DNA of 64,000 nucleotides from Streptomyces sp. DvalAA-43 (lineage in GTDB: Bacteria; Actinomycetota; Actinomycetes; Streptomycetales; Streptomycetaceae): positions 248,001 to 312,000 of the forward strand of contig NZ_FMBW01000044.1 in assembly GCF_900091725.1 (NCBI RefSeq). The letters run 5' to 3'. Made by a program: the position numbers and the translations under genes. Shown here piece after piece: positions 33,519-40,933 of this stretch. The notes beneath the pieces are model-generated. The model was given only the letters and a program-made list of their open reading frames with translations. It searched no databases and was not told where the DNA came from. Each line of letters starts with the position of its first letter. The stretch's first letter is position 1.

Positions 33519-33564
33519 CATGAGTTCGGAACTGGCCGAACTCACCGACCTCTTGGAGACCGAC

Positions 33565-33846
33565 TTGACCTCATCAGCACTCGCCCCCGCCCCCGACGCC
33601 TATCTCGTCGTCGCGGAAGTGATCCACGGCCCCCACCTTCCTCCGCGACTCGGTGACGGCCTCTACTGCTCCGCCGAGTGCGCCGAGCACGGCGTCCGCG
33701 AACTCGTCGCCGAGCTGGCCAAGCAGGAGGGCGGCAGCGGCTTCGTCCTGCCCCACGAGGGCCGCATGATCGGCTGCGCCGTCACGCGCGGCGGCCGCAT
33801 GTGGTCGGTGCAGATCCTCGCCCGGAGTGAACTGCCCGCCGTCTGA
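33565..33846 (+). CDS. Small early protein, TTG start set by CTCTTGGAGA
   Basis: 93 residues from TTG 33,565, chosen because the decamer CTCTTGGAGA (33,550-33,559) is 5 bases upstream, the same spacing as at 31,321 and 41,112. An in-frame ATG at 33,520 coincides with the predicted transcription start and would give a leaderless form with 15 more residues. The product (APDAYLVVAEVIHGPHLPPR, CSAECAEHGVRELVAEL, GGRMWSVQILAR) is not recognised; two close cysteines lie near residue 35. Confidence 0.65.
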   Translation: MTSSALAPAPDAYLVVAEVIHGPHLPPRLGDGLYCSAECAEHGVRELVAELAKQEGGSGFVLPHEGRMIGCAVTRGGRMWSVQILARSELPAV

Positions 33847-33861
33847 ATCCCGCTTCACCTC

Positions 33862-33875
33862 AGATAGGTGACATT
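33862..33875 (+). promoter_or_regulatory. AGATAGGTGACATT element, copy 2
   Basis: Identical over 14 bases to the copy at 29,873-29,886. It is followed closely by a hairpin and the gene at 33,937. Confidence 0.5.
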
Positions 33876-33880
33876 TCTAA

Positions 33881-33911
33881 ACGGCGGGCGCTCATTCTGT
33901 GCGCCCGCCGT
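33881..33911 (+). terminator. 11-bp intergenic hairpin
   Basis: ACGGCGGGCGC (33,881-33,891) pairs exactly with 33,901-33,911 around a 9-base loop. CTCTTGGAGA follows at 33,919-33,928. Confidence 0.6.
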
Positions 33912-33936
33912 GCACACCCTCTTGGAGACCAGAATC

Positions 33937-34557
33937 ATGACCACCACCATCGCGGCCCTGCCCGATCACAACCGCCTCAACGACCCTCTGTGGCAGCGGC
34001 TGTTCCACAACTACGGCCACGTCATCACGCCGCTGCGCTACGCGGGCTGGGTCACCGACGTGGAGACCTGCGGCGGCGAGTTCACCGTGCGCGCCGACCT
34101 GCGGGACGGCACGGAGGTGATCATCGCCTCGGAGCACAGCCTGCCCGTCGACGCGACCGAGGTGACCGGCTGGACCGCCGTCCGCCAAGGCGTGGAGGAC
34201 CCCAGCACGCACACCGTCCTGTACGACTCCACCCCGAACGGCCCGCAGCGCCACCACGGCACCAGCCTCATCCCGCTCATGGCGCGCATCGACGGTCTCG
34301 ACGTTCCCGGCCGGGCACCCCGGCTGATCGTGTCAGCCACGCACACGGCTCCGTACGGCGCGAACCACAACCAGACGGCCGGGATCGAGGAACCGGCCAC
34401 CGCCGTCGCCCGCTTCGCGGAGTGGTCGTGGCGGCTCACCGGCCACGAGGGCTACCGCCGCGTGTGGCAGCGGCCCGAGCGCGAGGGCTACCCGATGGCG
34501 CTGTTCGAGAACGCCGGGCACATCGCCACCGTCCGCGTCACCCGCAGCAATGACTGA
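33937..34557 (+). CDS. Hypothetical early phage protein
   Basis: 206 residues, unknown. ATG 33,937 has the shared CTCTTGGAGA 8 bases upstream. It is a single beta-rich domain, with GGEFTVRADLRDGTEVIIASEHSLP near residue 50, THTVLYDSTPNGPQ near 97 and a late FAEWSWRLTGHEGYRRVW. No catalytic motif and no membrane segment. Similar proteins appear in Streptomyces phages and plasmids as far as I recall, without function. Confidence 0.6.
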   Translation: MTTTIAALPDHNRLNDPLWQRLFHNYGHVITPLRYAGWVTDVETCGGEFTVRADLRDGTEVIIASEHSLPVDATEVTGWTAVRQGVEDPSTHTVLYDSTPNGPQRHHGTSLIPLMARIDGLDVPGRAPRLIVSATHTAPYGANHNQTAGIEEPATAVARFAEWSWRLTGHEGYRRVWQRPEREGYPMALFENAGHIATVRVTRSND

Positions 34558-34573
34558 CCGGCCGCGCCGCGCA

Positions 34574-34595
34574 CCGCGCCCCACCGGGGGCGCGG
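34574..34595 (+). terminator. 9-bp intergenic hairpin
   Basis: CCGCGCCCC (34,574-34,582) with exact complement at 34,587-34,595 and loop ACCG, directly before a very small gene. Confidence 0.5.
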
Positions 34596-34599
34596 ACCG

Positions 34600-34707
34600 G
34601 TGATCTGGCTGCTGACCGTGTGCGCCCTCGGACTGCTGGGGTTCACCGCCCTCGGCATCGAGGACAGCCGCCACCACCGCGCGTTACGCGCCACCGACCA
34701 GTCCTGA
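34600..34707 (+). CDS. 35-residue single-helix membrane micro-protein
   Basis: GTG 34,600 to TGA 34,707. The first 20 residues form a hydrophobic helix (IWLLTVCALGLLGFTALG), followed by a charged tail with two His and three Arg. There is no clear ribosome site, but it fits exactly between two intergenic hairpins. Small membrane proteins are common in phage early regions. Confidence 0.4.
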   Translation: MIWLLTVCALGLLGFTALGIEDSRHHRALRATDQS

Positions 34708-34712
34708 CTCAC

Positions 34713-34745
34713 GGCCGCCCGGCCCGCGCACCGGGCCGGGCGGCC
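34713..34745 (+). terminator. Perfect 14-bp intergenic hairpin
   Basis: GGCCGCCCGGCCCG (34,713-34,726) pairs exactly with 34,732-34,745, loop of 5. CTCTTGGAGA follows at 34,754-34,763. Confidence 0.75.
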
Positions 34746-34771
34746 CCTCCCACCTCTTGGAGATCACCACC

Positions 34772-36262
34772 GTGCCCCGATCCATCCACCTGCTCTGCGG
34801 AGCGGGCGGAGACGCCACCGGCCTGTGGGAAGCCGGTTTCGACCCCATCCTCGGCATCAACCACTGGCAGACCTCCGTCGACACCTTCGGGCTCAACCAC
34901 CCGACCGCAGAGGCGCGTTGCGCCGACATCCAGAACTACCCCATGCGCTGGCTCCCGAGGGCGTTGGTGCTGTGGGCCTCGGTCATCTGTACCGAGATCA
35001 GCCCCGCCGGCGGCCGCAAGCGTCCCGACCCGGTGCAGGACGCCCTGTTCGAGGAAGAGGAGCAGTGGCGCGAACTGCCTCCGGAAGCCTTCGAGATGAC
35101 CCGCGTGACCGCCTGGTGCGTGCTGCGCGCTGCCGAGGCGAAACGGTTCCCCGCCGTCGTCGTGGAGAACGTCCTTGAGTTCGTCACCGACTGGCTGCTG
35201 TTCCCCGTGTGGATCGACGGTATGAAGAAGCTCGGCTACCGCGTCCAGATCGTCTCCGTCTCCTCCGCGCACATCGGCTCGGAGACCAACCCGCACGCCC
35301 CGCAGTGGCGTGACCGCGTGTACCTGGTCTTCACCCTCACCGGGGTTCGTCGCCCCGATCTCGCGCCGCGTCCGCTGGCGCACTGTTTCGCGTGCGGGCG
35401 GGACGTCAAGGCTCGACAGAGCTGGCGAGACCCGCAGGTGAAGGTGGGCAAGTACGGCGTCCAGTACGACTACCGGTGCCCGAACACCCGCTGCGGCCGC
35501 GCGCTGGTGGAGCCGTACGTCCGGCCTGCCTCCGACGTGATCATGTGGGACGACATCGGCCAGCGGATCGGGGACCGGGCCAAGCCGCTGGTGCCCAACA
35601 CCATGAAGAGGATCGCGGCCGGGCTGGAGAAGTTCCCGTACGACCCGTCCGTGGTCACGCTGACGCATGGCAAGGACGGCACTGCCCGCGCCTTCGACCC
35701 GCACACCCGGCCGCTACCGACTCGTACGTCCAAGCTCGGTGAAGCCCTGCTGGTGCCGGTCGGCGGCTCGTGGAACGACACCGCGTCCTCGGCCGCCGAG
35801 CCGATGCGCACTCGCACCACCCGCGAGAGCGAAGCCCTCGTCACCGTGGACCCGTTCATCGTGGAGTTCCGCAACAACTGCGATGCGGCGTCCATCGACG
35901 CGCCGCTGAGCACCATTGCCACGGCCCGCCATCACGGCCTGGTCGTACCCGACGGCGACGTGCGCACCCGGGCCCGCAACACGCTGGTGATCCCGTACCG
36001 CAAGGCCGCGCCGAAGACGGCGGGGGAGCCCCTGCACACCCTGGCCACCCGCGACTCGGCCGCCGTCGTACGGAGCGCGCCCGCCATCGAGGACTGCTAC
36101 TTCCGGATGCTCCAGCCCCGCGAGCAGCTTTCGGCCCAGCGGTTCCCCGGGACGTACGAGGTCGTCGGCTCCAAGGCCGCCCAGACCAAGCAGGCCGGCA
36201 ACGCCGTCAGCGTCAACGTCGCGCGCTGGATCGGTGAACGCCTCAAGGCCGTCCTCGCCTGA
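34772..36262 (+). CDS. DNA cytosine-5 methyltransferase-like protein with atypical motif IV
   Basis: 496 residues from GTG 34,772, 8 bases after CTCTTGGAGA. SAM motif I is HLLCGAGGDATGLWEAGF (residues 6-23), motif VI VVVENVLEF (about 129-137), motif VIII QWRDRVYLVF (about 178), and motif X KQAGNAVSVNVARWIGERL near the end. Motif IV, normally PPCQ, reads SVICTEISPAGGRKR with Cys73. The catalytic Cys is kept but both prolines are lost. A CxxC pair and a zinc-ribbon-like C(x2)C region (CFACGRDVK, CPNTRCGR) occur near 205-250. Probably modifies phage DNA, protecting it from host restriction. Confidence 0.85.
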   Translation: MPRSIHLLCGAGGDATGLWEAGFDPILGINHWQTSVDTFGLNHPTAEARCADIQNYPMRWLPRALVLWASVICTEISPAGGRKRPDPVQDALFEEEEQWRELPPEAFEMTRVTAWCVLRAAEAKRFPAVVVENVLEFVTDWLLFPVWIDGMKKLGYRVQIVSVSSAHIGSETNPHAPQWRDRVYLVFTLTGVRRPDLAPRPLAHCFACGRDVKARQSWRDPQVKVGKYGVQYDYRCPNTRCGRALVEPYVRPASDVIMWDDIGQRIGDRAKPLVPNTMKRIAAGLEKFPYDPSVVTLTHGKDGTARAFDPHTRPLPTRTSKLGEALLVPVGGSWNDTASSAAEPMRTRTTRESEALVTVDPFIVEFRNNCDAASIDAPLSTIATARHHGLVVPDGDVRTRARNTLVIPYRKAAPKTAGEPLHTLATRDSAAVVRSAPAIEDCYFRMLQPREQLSAQRFPGTYEVVGSKAAQTKQAGNAVSVNVARWIGERLKAVLA

Positions 36263-36293
36263 ACCCACCCACAGAAGAAGGGACACCCCTGCC

Positions 36294-37022
36294 ATGACAC
36301 CGGCAGCACACGACCAGTTGGCCATCCTCGCCGGACAGCGCGAGGAACTACATTCCGAGCGCCTGCGTACCGAGAAGGCGTACTGCCTCGCGGTGCTCGA
36401 CCACATCACCGCGAAGATCCGCGCCGCCTGCCCTGAGGCGGTCTACGTGACATTCGCCTTCTACGGCTCCCGCACCCTCGACCTGCACGGCGTCCTGGGC
36501 GCAGAGCCCAGCCCGCTCAGCGCCTGCCCCTGGCTGTGGGACAACCGCGAAGGCGAGGAGGAGCACCCGCTCGACCACATCGCGGACGAGATCGAGTCCG
36601 ACGTACAGACCGCCCTTGCCCCGCACTGCTCTCCGGCGTGGGCGTCCGTGCACCGCAACACCGCCTCCGACGGCAACTCGTGGTTGCTGGAGCTGCCTCC
36701 GGCGGACCGGGCCGCCCGCGTGGCCGAGCTGGTCCGCGAGTACCACCCGGAGGCGACCGCGCTCGTCGTGGACGGTCGCGCGGCCGGTCGGGTCATCGAG
36801 GTTTTCCACGGCGTCGACGACGACGGCGGCCCGGCGCGCACACCGCGCCCGCGGTGGTCGGCCGACTGCGACACGGCCATCGCCGGGCTGCTCGCCCAGG
36901 TGCTCGCCCTGCCCGCTCTGGCCGACCGGCACCTGATGCCGCTGCCCGGCGACTACGCCCACCCGTTCGGCATCAGCACCAGCGATCAGGTGTACCTGAT
37001 GCCGCTGCCGCCGACCGCCTGA
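36294..37022 (+). CDS. Hypothetical early phage protein
   Basis: 242 residues, unknown. The N-terminal helix (HDQLAILAGQREELHSERLRTEK) is followed by an alpha/beta body: AVYVTFAFYGSRTLDLHGVLG, ADEIESDVQTALAPH and RVAELVREYHPEATALVVDGRAAGRV. ATG 36,294 has GAAGGGAC about 8 bases upstream. It follows the methyltransferase by 31 bases. No clear fold match or catalytic residues. Confidence 0.6.
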   Translation: MTPAAHDQLAILAGQREELHSERLRTEKAYCLAVLDHITAKIRAACPEAVYVTFAFYGSRTLDLHGVLGAEPSPLSACPWLWDNREGEEEHPLDHIADEIESDVQTALAPHCSPAWASVHRNTASDGNSWLLELPPADRAARVAELVREYHPEATALVVDGRAAGRVIEVFHGVDDDGGPARTPRPRWSADCDTAIAGLLAQVLALPALADRHLMPLPGDYAHPFGISTSDQVYLMPLPPTA

Positions 37023-37041
37023 GCGCCGGGAGGAGGAGCAG

Positions 37042-37449
37042 ATGAGCGGCAACGGGTGGGTCAGTGAGGCCCCCTGCGCCGGGGACTTCCGCTTCACGCC
37101 CGAGGAGACGACGGCCGAAGCCCCCACGGAGCCGCTGGTCGCCCTCCTCACCGTCTGCCGGGACTGCCCGTTCCGCGCGCAGTGCATCGACCTGGTTCTG
37201 CCGAGCGCGAGCCTGTTCGACGGCATATGCGGCGGACGCCTCTGGCGCGACGGGCAGGTCCTGGCGACCTGCGACGACGCGCAGCCCGCCGAGCTGCGCG
37301 AGCGGGGGCGGCGCCCGATCACCCACGGCACCGAAGCCGGGGCCCGCGCCCACAACCGGCGCGGGGAGCGCGCCTGCTCCCTGTGCCGGGAAGCCGGACG
37401 GCTCGCCCAGCAGGCCCGCCGGGCCCGCAAGCGCGCCACCGGAACCTGA
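37042..37449 (+). CDS. WhiB-like Fe-S protein
   Basis: 135 residues. Wbl cysteines: Cys12 (APCAGD), Cys39-x2-Cys42-x5-Cys48 (CRDCPFRAQC), and the GxxGG-type turn GICGGRLW at 61-68, normally GVWGG. These bind a 4Fe-4S cluster and such proteins pair with the major sigma factor. An extra Cys63 replaces Trp in the turn. The C-terminus carries a second CxxC (CSLC) and a basic helix. GGAGGAGG precedes ATG 37,042. Phage Wbl proteins can alter host transcription. Confidence 0.88.
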   Translation: MSGNGWVSEAPCAGDFRFTPEETTAEAPTEPLVALLTVCRDCPFRAQCIDLVLPSASLFDGICGGRLWRDGQVLATCDDAQPAELRERGRRPITHGTEAGARAHNRRGERACSLCREAGRLAQQARRARKRATGT

Positions 37450-37482
37450 TCACCACCCCTACAACTCCTGCGGAGACAAAGA

Positions 37483-38292
37483 ATGTTCACCATCAAGGCC
37501 CGCGACCTGGCGGCCATCCTCGACCGCGTCGCCCCGCACCGCTTCCGGACGGACGACGACACCCACGACCTCGACACCCTGGTCCTCGACTGCACCCCCG
37601 GCCACCTGCACGCTGTGGGATGCGGTGAACGGACCCTCGCCGTCGCCCGCACCGCCGTCACGGGCGACGCGTGGACGGCCCCCGTCGGCTACGACGACGC
37701 CGCCGCGCTCCGCGCCTGGCTGGAGTCCTCCGACCACATCACCGTCGAGCACATCACCAGCGGCGGCCACCAGAAGCTCCGCTTCAGCGAAGGCGTGGCT
37801 GAGATCACCGTGCCCGCCGCCTGCCACTCCAGCCGCCTTCCCTGGCGCGCCCTGCTGCGCCTCGCGCTCGGTGCCCGCAACCACCCCTTGGCCGTCGGCC
37901 GCCCGGTGCAGATGACCGCCGACGACCTCGCGCTGTGGGGGAACGCCGGCGCGGGCGGCGAGGCGATCGAGTTCCGCTCCCTGGGCCCGGTGGGCACGGT
38001 GGTGACGGCCGGAGACGACTTCCTCGGCCTCCAGGCTCCCCACACCTGGGACGGTCCGACGCCCGGCGCGGGCTGGTCCTCCTCGCTGCGCACCCGCCTG
38101 TTCCTGTTCGCCGGGGCCTTCCTCGAGGTGGGGGCGCGGTACGCGGACCACACCGGAACGGCCTGGGTGGTGCCCGCCCGTCCCGCCCCCGGCGAGGAGC
38201 TGATGCTCGTCTCCGCCGACTGCGCGGCCGTCGCCGTGCCGATCTCCCAGGTGCTCGTGGGCGGAAACCTGCTGATCCGGCTCCCCGACTGA
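37483..38292 (+). CDS. Unknown protein, possibly sliding-clamp-like
   Basis: 269 residues. Start ATG 37,483 with GGAGA at 37,472-37,476. The opening MFTIKARDLAAILDRVAPHR with a later TLVLDCTPGHLHAVGCGERTLAVART has the rhythm of DnaN domain 1. The rest alternates strands and helices in a way that could be clamp-like (SDHITVEHI, ADDLALWGNA, PISQVLVGGNLLIRLP). A match by eye only, with no clear motif. If true, it would be a phage processivity factor; otherwise function unknown. Confidence 0.4.
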   Translation: MFTIKARDLAAILDRVAPHRFRTDDDTHDLDTLVLDCTPGHLHAVGCGERTLAVARTAVTGDAWTAPVGYDDAAALRAWLESSDHITVEHITSGGHQKLRFSEGVAEITVPAACHSSRLPWRALLRLALGARNHPLAVGRPVQMTADDLALWGNAGAGGEAIEFRSLGPVGTVVTAGDDFLGLQAPHTWDGPTPGAGWSSSLRTRLFLFAGAFLEVGARYADHTGTAWVVPARPAPGEELMLVSADCAAVAVPISQVLVGGNLLIRLPD

Positions 38293-38299
38293 CCAAAGG

Positions 38300-38310
38300 T
38301 AGATGACATT
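38300..38310 (+). promoter_or_regulatory. TAGATGACATT element, copy 3
   Basis: Differs from copies 1 and 2 at one base of the 11-base core. It lies in the 160-base gap before the HU gene. Confidence 0.45.
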
Positions 38311-38452
38311 TATGCAACCCGTAGAGCAACCTCATGCTGCGGTGTGCGACCACGACGAGGACCTCGGGTTCGGGCTCAGCCCCCTGCCCGCCGCGTGGCG
38401 CGTCCGCTCCTCAACTCCTGCGGCACAGCGAGAGATCCGAGAGGAATGCCCA

Positions 38453-38800
38453 GTGAACAAGGCCCAGCTCATCAATGCCGTCACGGACAGGATCGGCAGC
38501 CGAGCGGAGGCGACGGTCGCCGTGGAAAGCGTGCTCGACGCCGTGGTGCGCTCCGTAGCCCGCGGTGAAGCCGTCTCCGTCACCGGTTTCGGGACGCTCC
38601 TGCCCAAGGCCCTGCCCGGCCGCACCGCCCGCAACCCGCGTACCGGGAGCGAGATGACTGTGGCTCCGACCCGCGTCGTGAGGTTCCGGCCCGGCACTCG
38701 GTTCCAGGACCTCGTGGCGGGCCGCCGACAGATGCCCGAATCCGGCAACTGCATTCAGAAGGACCCGAAGACGCCCGCCTCCAGCACCGCCCGCCCGTAA
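38453..38800 (+). CDS. HU-family DNA-binding protein
   Basis: 115 residues from GTG 38,453 (GAGAGGAA at 38,439-38,446). The sequence NKAQLINAVTDRIGSRAEATVAVESVLDAVV, then SVTGFGTLLPKALPGRTARNPRTGSEM and TRVVRFRPGTRFQDLV is a full HU fold, including the DNA-binding beta arms. The last 20 residues are a short extension. An in-frame opening extends 50 codons upstream to 38,303 but overlaps the regulatory element and is less likely. HU helps replication and recombination complexes. Confidence 0.92.
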   Translation: MNKAQLINAVTDRIGSRAEATVAVESVLDAVVRSVARGEAVSVTGFGTLLPKALPGRTARNPRTGSEMTVAPTRVVRFRPGTRFQDLVAGRRQMPESGNCIQKDPKTPASSTARP

Positions 38801-38813
38801 CGCCCGCACACCA

Positions 38814-38843
38814 GGGGCCGCCCGGCGCACGCTGGGCGGCCCC
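38814..38843 (+). terminator. 10-bp intergenic hairpin
   Basis: GGGGCCGCCC (38,814-38,823) with exact complement at 38,834-38,843. AAGGAG follows at 38,848-38,853. Confidence 0.6.
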
Positions 38844-38861
38844 GCCCAAGGAGCACGACAG

Positions 38862-39362
38862 ATGAACGACCTTTCTGTGGGCGTCGAGATCGACGCCACC
38901 GCGAAATGGCTGGAAGCCCGCGGCATAACCGGCGCGGCGAACCTGCTGCGGCGCGTCGCCCGGCAGCGGGACCAAGCCGTGCAGCGGCTCGGCCTGCGTC
39001 CGGGCACATCCGCACCGGAGGCGAACGGTCCCGAGCACGCGGCCGTGCGCGACCTGGACGCCGCCGCCGAAGCGGCGACGCTGCGCACGGACATCGCCCG
39101 CCTCCAGTCCCTGGCGGAGCGTGCCGGATGGGTGGCGGACCCGACCGCGAAGCGCATGTTGCGCTGGCGCGACGGCTGGTGGGAGCTGGGGCACCGCCGC
39201 CGCAATCCGAGGGACGGTTACCACGACACCGGCTGGTACCTGTGGGGGCCGGTCGGCAGTTACGACGGCGAGTGGATCGACCGCCACAAGGGGACGGCCG
39301 TCGAGGAGGCCGAGCGGCTGATCACCCGGCACCGCGCCGCGAATCGCGGGGACGCCGAGTGA
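38862..39362 (+). CDS. Hypothetical early phage protein
   Basis: 166 residues, unknown. Residues 5-75 are helical (ATAKWLEARGITGAANLLRRVARQRDQAVQRLG, AAAEAATLRTDIARLQSLAE), then an aromatic, basic segment (RMLRWRDGWWELGHRRRN). The aromatic end suggests binding, perhaps to nucleic acid; that is a guess. The ATG has AAGGAG at good distance. It overlaps the next gene by 4 bases. Confidence 0.6.
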   Translation: MNDLSVGVEIDATAKWLEARGITGAANLLRRVARQRDQAVQRLGLRPGTSAPEANGPEHAAVRDLDAAAEAATLRTDIARLQSLAERAGWVADPTAKRMLRWRDGWWELGHRRRNPRDGYHDTGWYLWGPVGSYDGEWIDRHKGTAVEEAERLITRHRAANRGDAE

Positions 39363-40186
39363 ACGCCCAGATCGAACTGCTTAGCGCCCGCTCCGTGCTC
39401 GGTGCCGAACCCCTTCCCGACCTCGCGTCCGCCGACCGCCTGATCTTCAGCAACAGCGGCGGCAAGGACAGCATCGTCGCGATGGACGAGGGGGTGCGCC
39501 GGGCCGACGAGGCCGGGGTCCGCGACCGCATCGTCGTTCTGCACATCGACCTCGGCCGCACTCCGCGCGGGCACAGCGTGGAGTGGCCGGGCACCGTGGA
39601 CCTGGCGCGCCGCCAAGCGGCCCACTACGGGCTGCCGTTCGAGGTCCGCCGCATGACGAAGTGGCCGTCGCTGGTCCACCGCATCCGGGCCCGCGGGCAG
39701 TTCCCGCACCTCATGACCCGGTTCTGCACGTCGGAGAAGCGAGGGGTGGCCCGCCGGTTCATGACCGAGCAGGTGAAGGACCTCGGCCCCCTGGGCCGCC
39801 CGGCGCGGATCGTGCACGTCATGGGCTTCCGTGGACAGGAGTCCCGCGCTCGCGCCCGGCGGCCCGCCGTTGAGGTCGACCGCCGGGCCAGCAACGGTCG
39901 GCGCACGGTGACCCAGTGGTACCCGGTGCTGCGCTGGAGCGAAGCCGAGGTGTGGCAGCGCATCCGGGAGAACGGGCTGCCGTACCACTGGGCGTACGAC
40001 GCCGGCATGTCGCGGCTCTCGTGCAGCCTGTGCGTCCTGGCCTCCGTCCCCGACCTGGAGTGCGCGGCCCGGCTCCGGCCCGAGCTGGCCCGTGAGTACG
40101 CCGATCTGGAGAAGGAGATGGGCGTTCCGTTCCGCCGGGAGCTGTCGATGGCGGAGGTCATCCGGCGCGCGGGAGGCTCCGCGTGA
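39359..40186 (+). CDS. PAPS-reductase-family ATP-pyrophosphatase (DndC-like)
   Basis: 275 residues from GTG 39,359. The PP-motif SNSGGKDS (31-38) is clear. RFCTSEKR (about 122) and SCSLC (about 222-226) supply cysteines that in this family act in sulfur transfer or bind a cluster. Other family features are IVVLHIDLG, HVMGFRGQESRARA and YPVLRWSEAEVWQRI. Known relatives act in sulfate reduction or, as DndC, in DNA phosphorothioation. No other dnd gene is in the window. Phage homologues probably change DNA or nucleotides; substrate unknown. Confidence 0.82.
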   Translation: MNAQIELLSARSVLGAEPLPDLASADRLIFSNSGGKDSIVAMDEGVRRADEAGVRDRIVVLHIDLGRTPRGHSVEWPGTVDLARRQAAHYGLPFEVRRMTKWPSLVHRIRARGQFPHLMTRFCTSEKRGVARRFMTEQVKDLGPLGRPARIVHVMGFRGQESRARARRPAVEVDRRASNGRRTVTQWYPVLRWSEAEVWQRIRENGLPYHWAYDAGMSRLSCSLCVLASVPDLECAARLRPELAREYADLEKEMGVPFRRELSMAEVIRRAGGSA

Positions 40187-40812
40187 CCGCCGAACTCCAG
40201 AGCGCCCCGGTGACCCTTCCCAGTGTCCAGGAGAAGGGGGAGTGGCAGCCGCGCGTCGTCGGCCTCGACCTGTCGCTCACCTCGACCGGCGTCGCCGGTA
40301 CGAACTGGGCGTACGCCTACCGGCCCGGACGCCGCCGCAGCCACGAGCGGCTGGACTGGCTGGTGGCGGCCATCGCGCTCAGCGTGAAGGACGGCGCGGA
40401 CCTGGTGGTGGTCGAGGGCGCCGCGTACGCGCAGGGCGGGCAGGCTGGGCACCACGAGCTGGCCGGGCTGTGGTGGCTGGTCACCCAGTACCTGTGGCGC
40501 AACCGCATCCCGTACGCCGTCGTCACGCCGCACGGCCGCACGATCTACGCGACCGGCCGGGCGAACCCCGCGCAGGAGTGGCCGCGCAAGGACCGCTCTC
40601 GCGTCGCGAAGGGCATGGTGCGCTCGGTGGCGGTCGAGCGGTACGGCGTCGAGTGCGAAGGGCCGGGCCGGTACGACCAGGCCGACGCGACGATCCTCGC
40701 GGCGATGGGCCTGGACTGGCTGGGCTACCCGACCGTGCCGGTGCCCGACTCGCACCGCCGCGCGTTGGAGGCCGTCCGCTGGCCGGATCTCATTCCCCCG
40801 GCTGCGAATTAA
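40183..40812 (+). CDS. RuvC-like Holliday-junction resolvase/RNase H-fold nuclease
   Basis: 209 residues. Acidic residues of the RuvC fold: Asp29 in VVGLDLSLTSTGVA, Glu78 in DLVVVEGAA, and Asp165/Asp168 in RYDQADATILAAMG. It should cut branched DNA made by RecT-mediated recombination, before packaging. A disordered N-terminus of about 20 residues precedes the fold. GTG 40,183 overlaps the previous stop by 4 bases. Confidence 0.82.
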   Translation: MTAELQSAPVTLPSVQEKGEWQPRVVGLDLSLTSTGVAGTNWAYAYRPGRRRSHERLDWLVAAIALSVKDGADLVVVEGAAYAQGGQAGHHELAGLWWLVTQYLWRNRIPYAVVTPHGRTIYATGRANPAQEWPRKDRSRVAKGMVRSVAVERYGVECEGPGRYDQADATILAAMGLDWLGYPTVPVPDSHRRALEAVRWPDLIPPAAN

Positions 40813-40859
40813 AGGGAATTGAATTGCGGGAAATCAATTCGCATTCCGTCGGCCATACC

Positions 40860-40892
40860 TTGCTTCTGGGGTATTTGCCATTAAGATATAAG
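40860..40892 (+). promoter_or_regulatory. Early promoter, element copy 3
   Basis: TTGCTT (40,860-40,865), 16-base spacer, TAAGAT (40,882-40,887), inside GCCATTAAGATATAAG (40,877-40,892). The 16-bp element is identical to copy 2. An AT-rich stretch (40,807-40,850) lies upstream. Confidence 0.7.
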
Positions 40893-40933
40893 TAAGGAAT
40901 TCGGGAAATGCCCGAACCCAGAAGGGAGTTGGA

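Noticed and set aside
39359..40186. Full phosphorothioation (dnd) system
   Set aside because: Only the DndC-like member is present; no DndA, DndB, DndD or DndE nearby.
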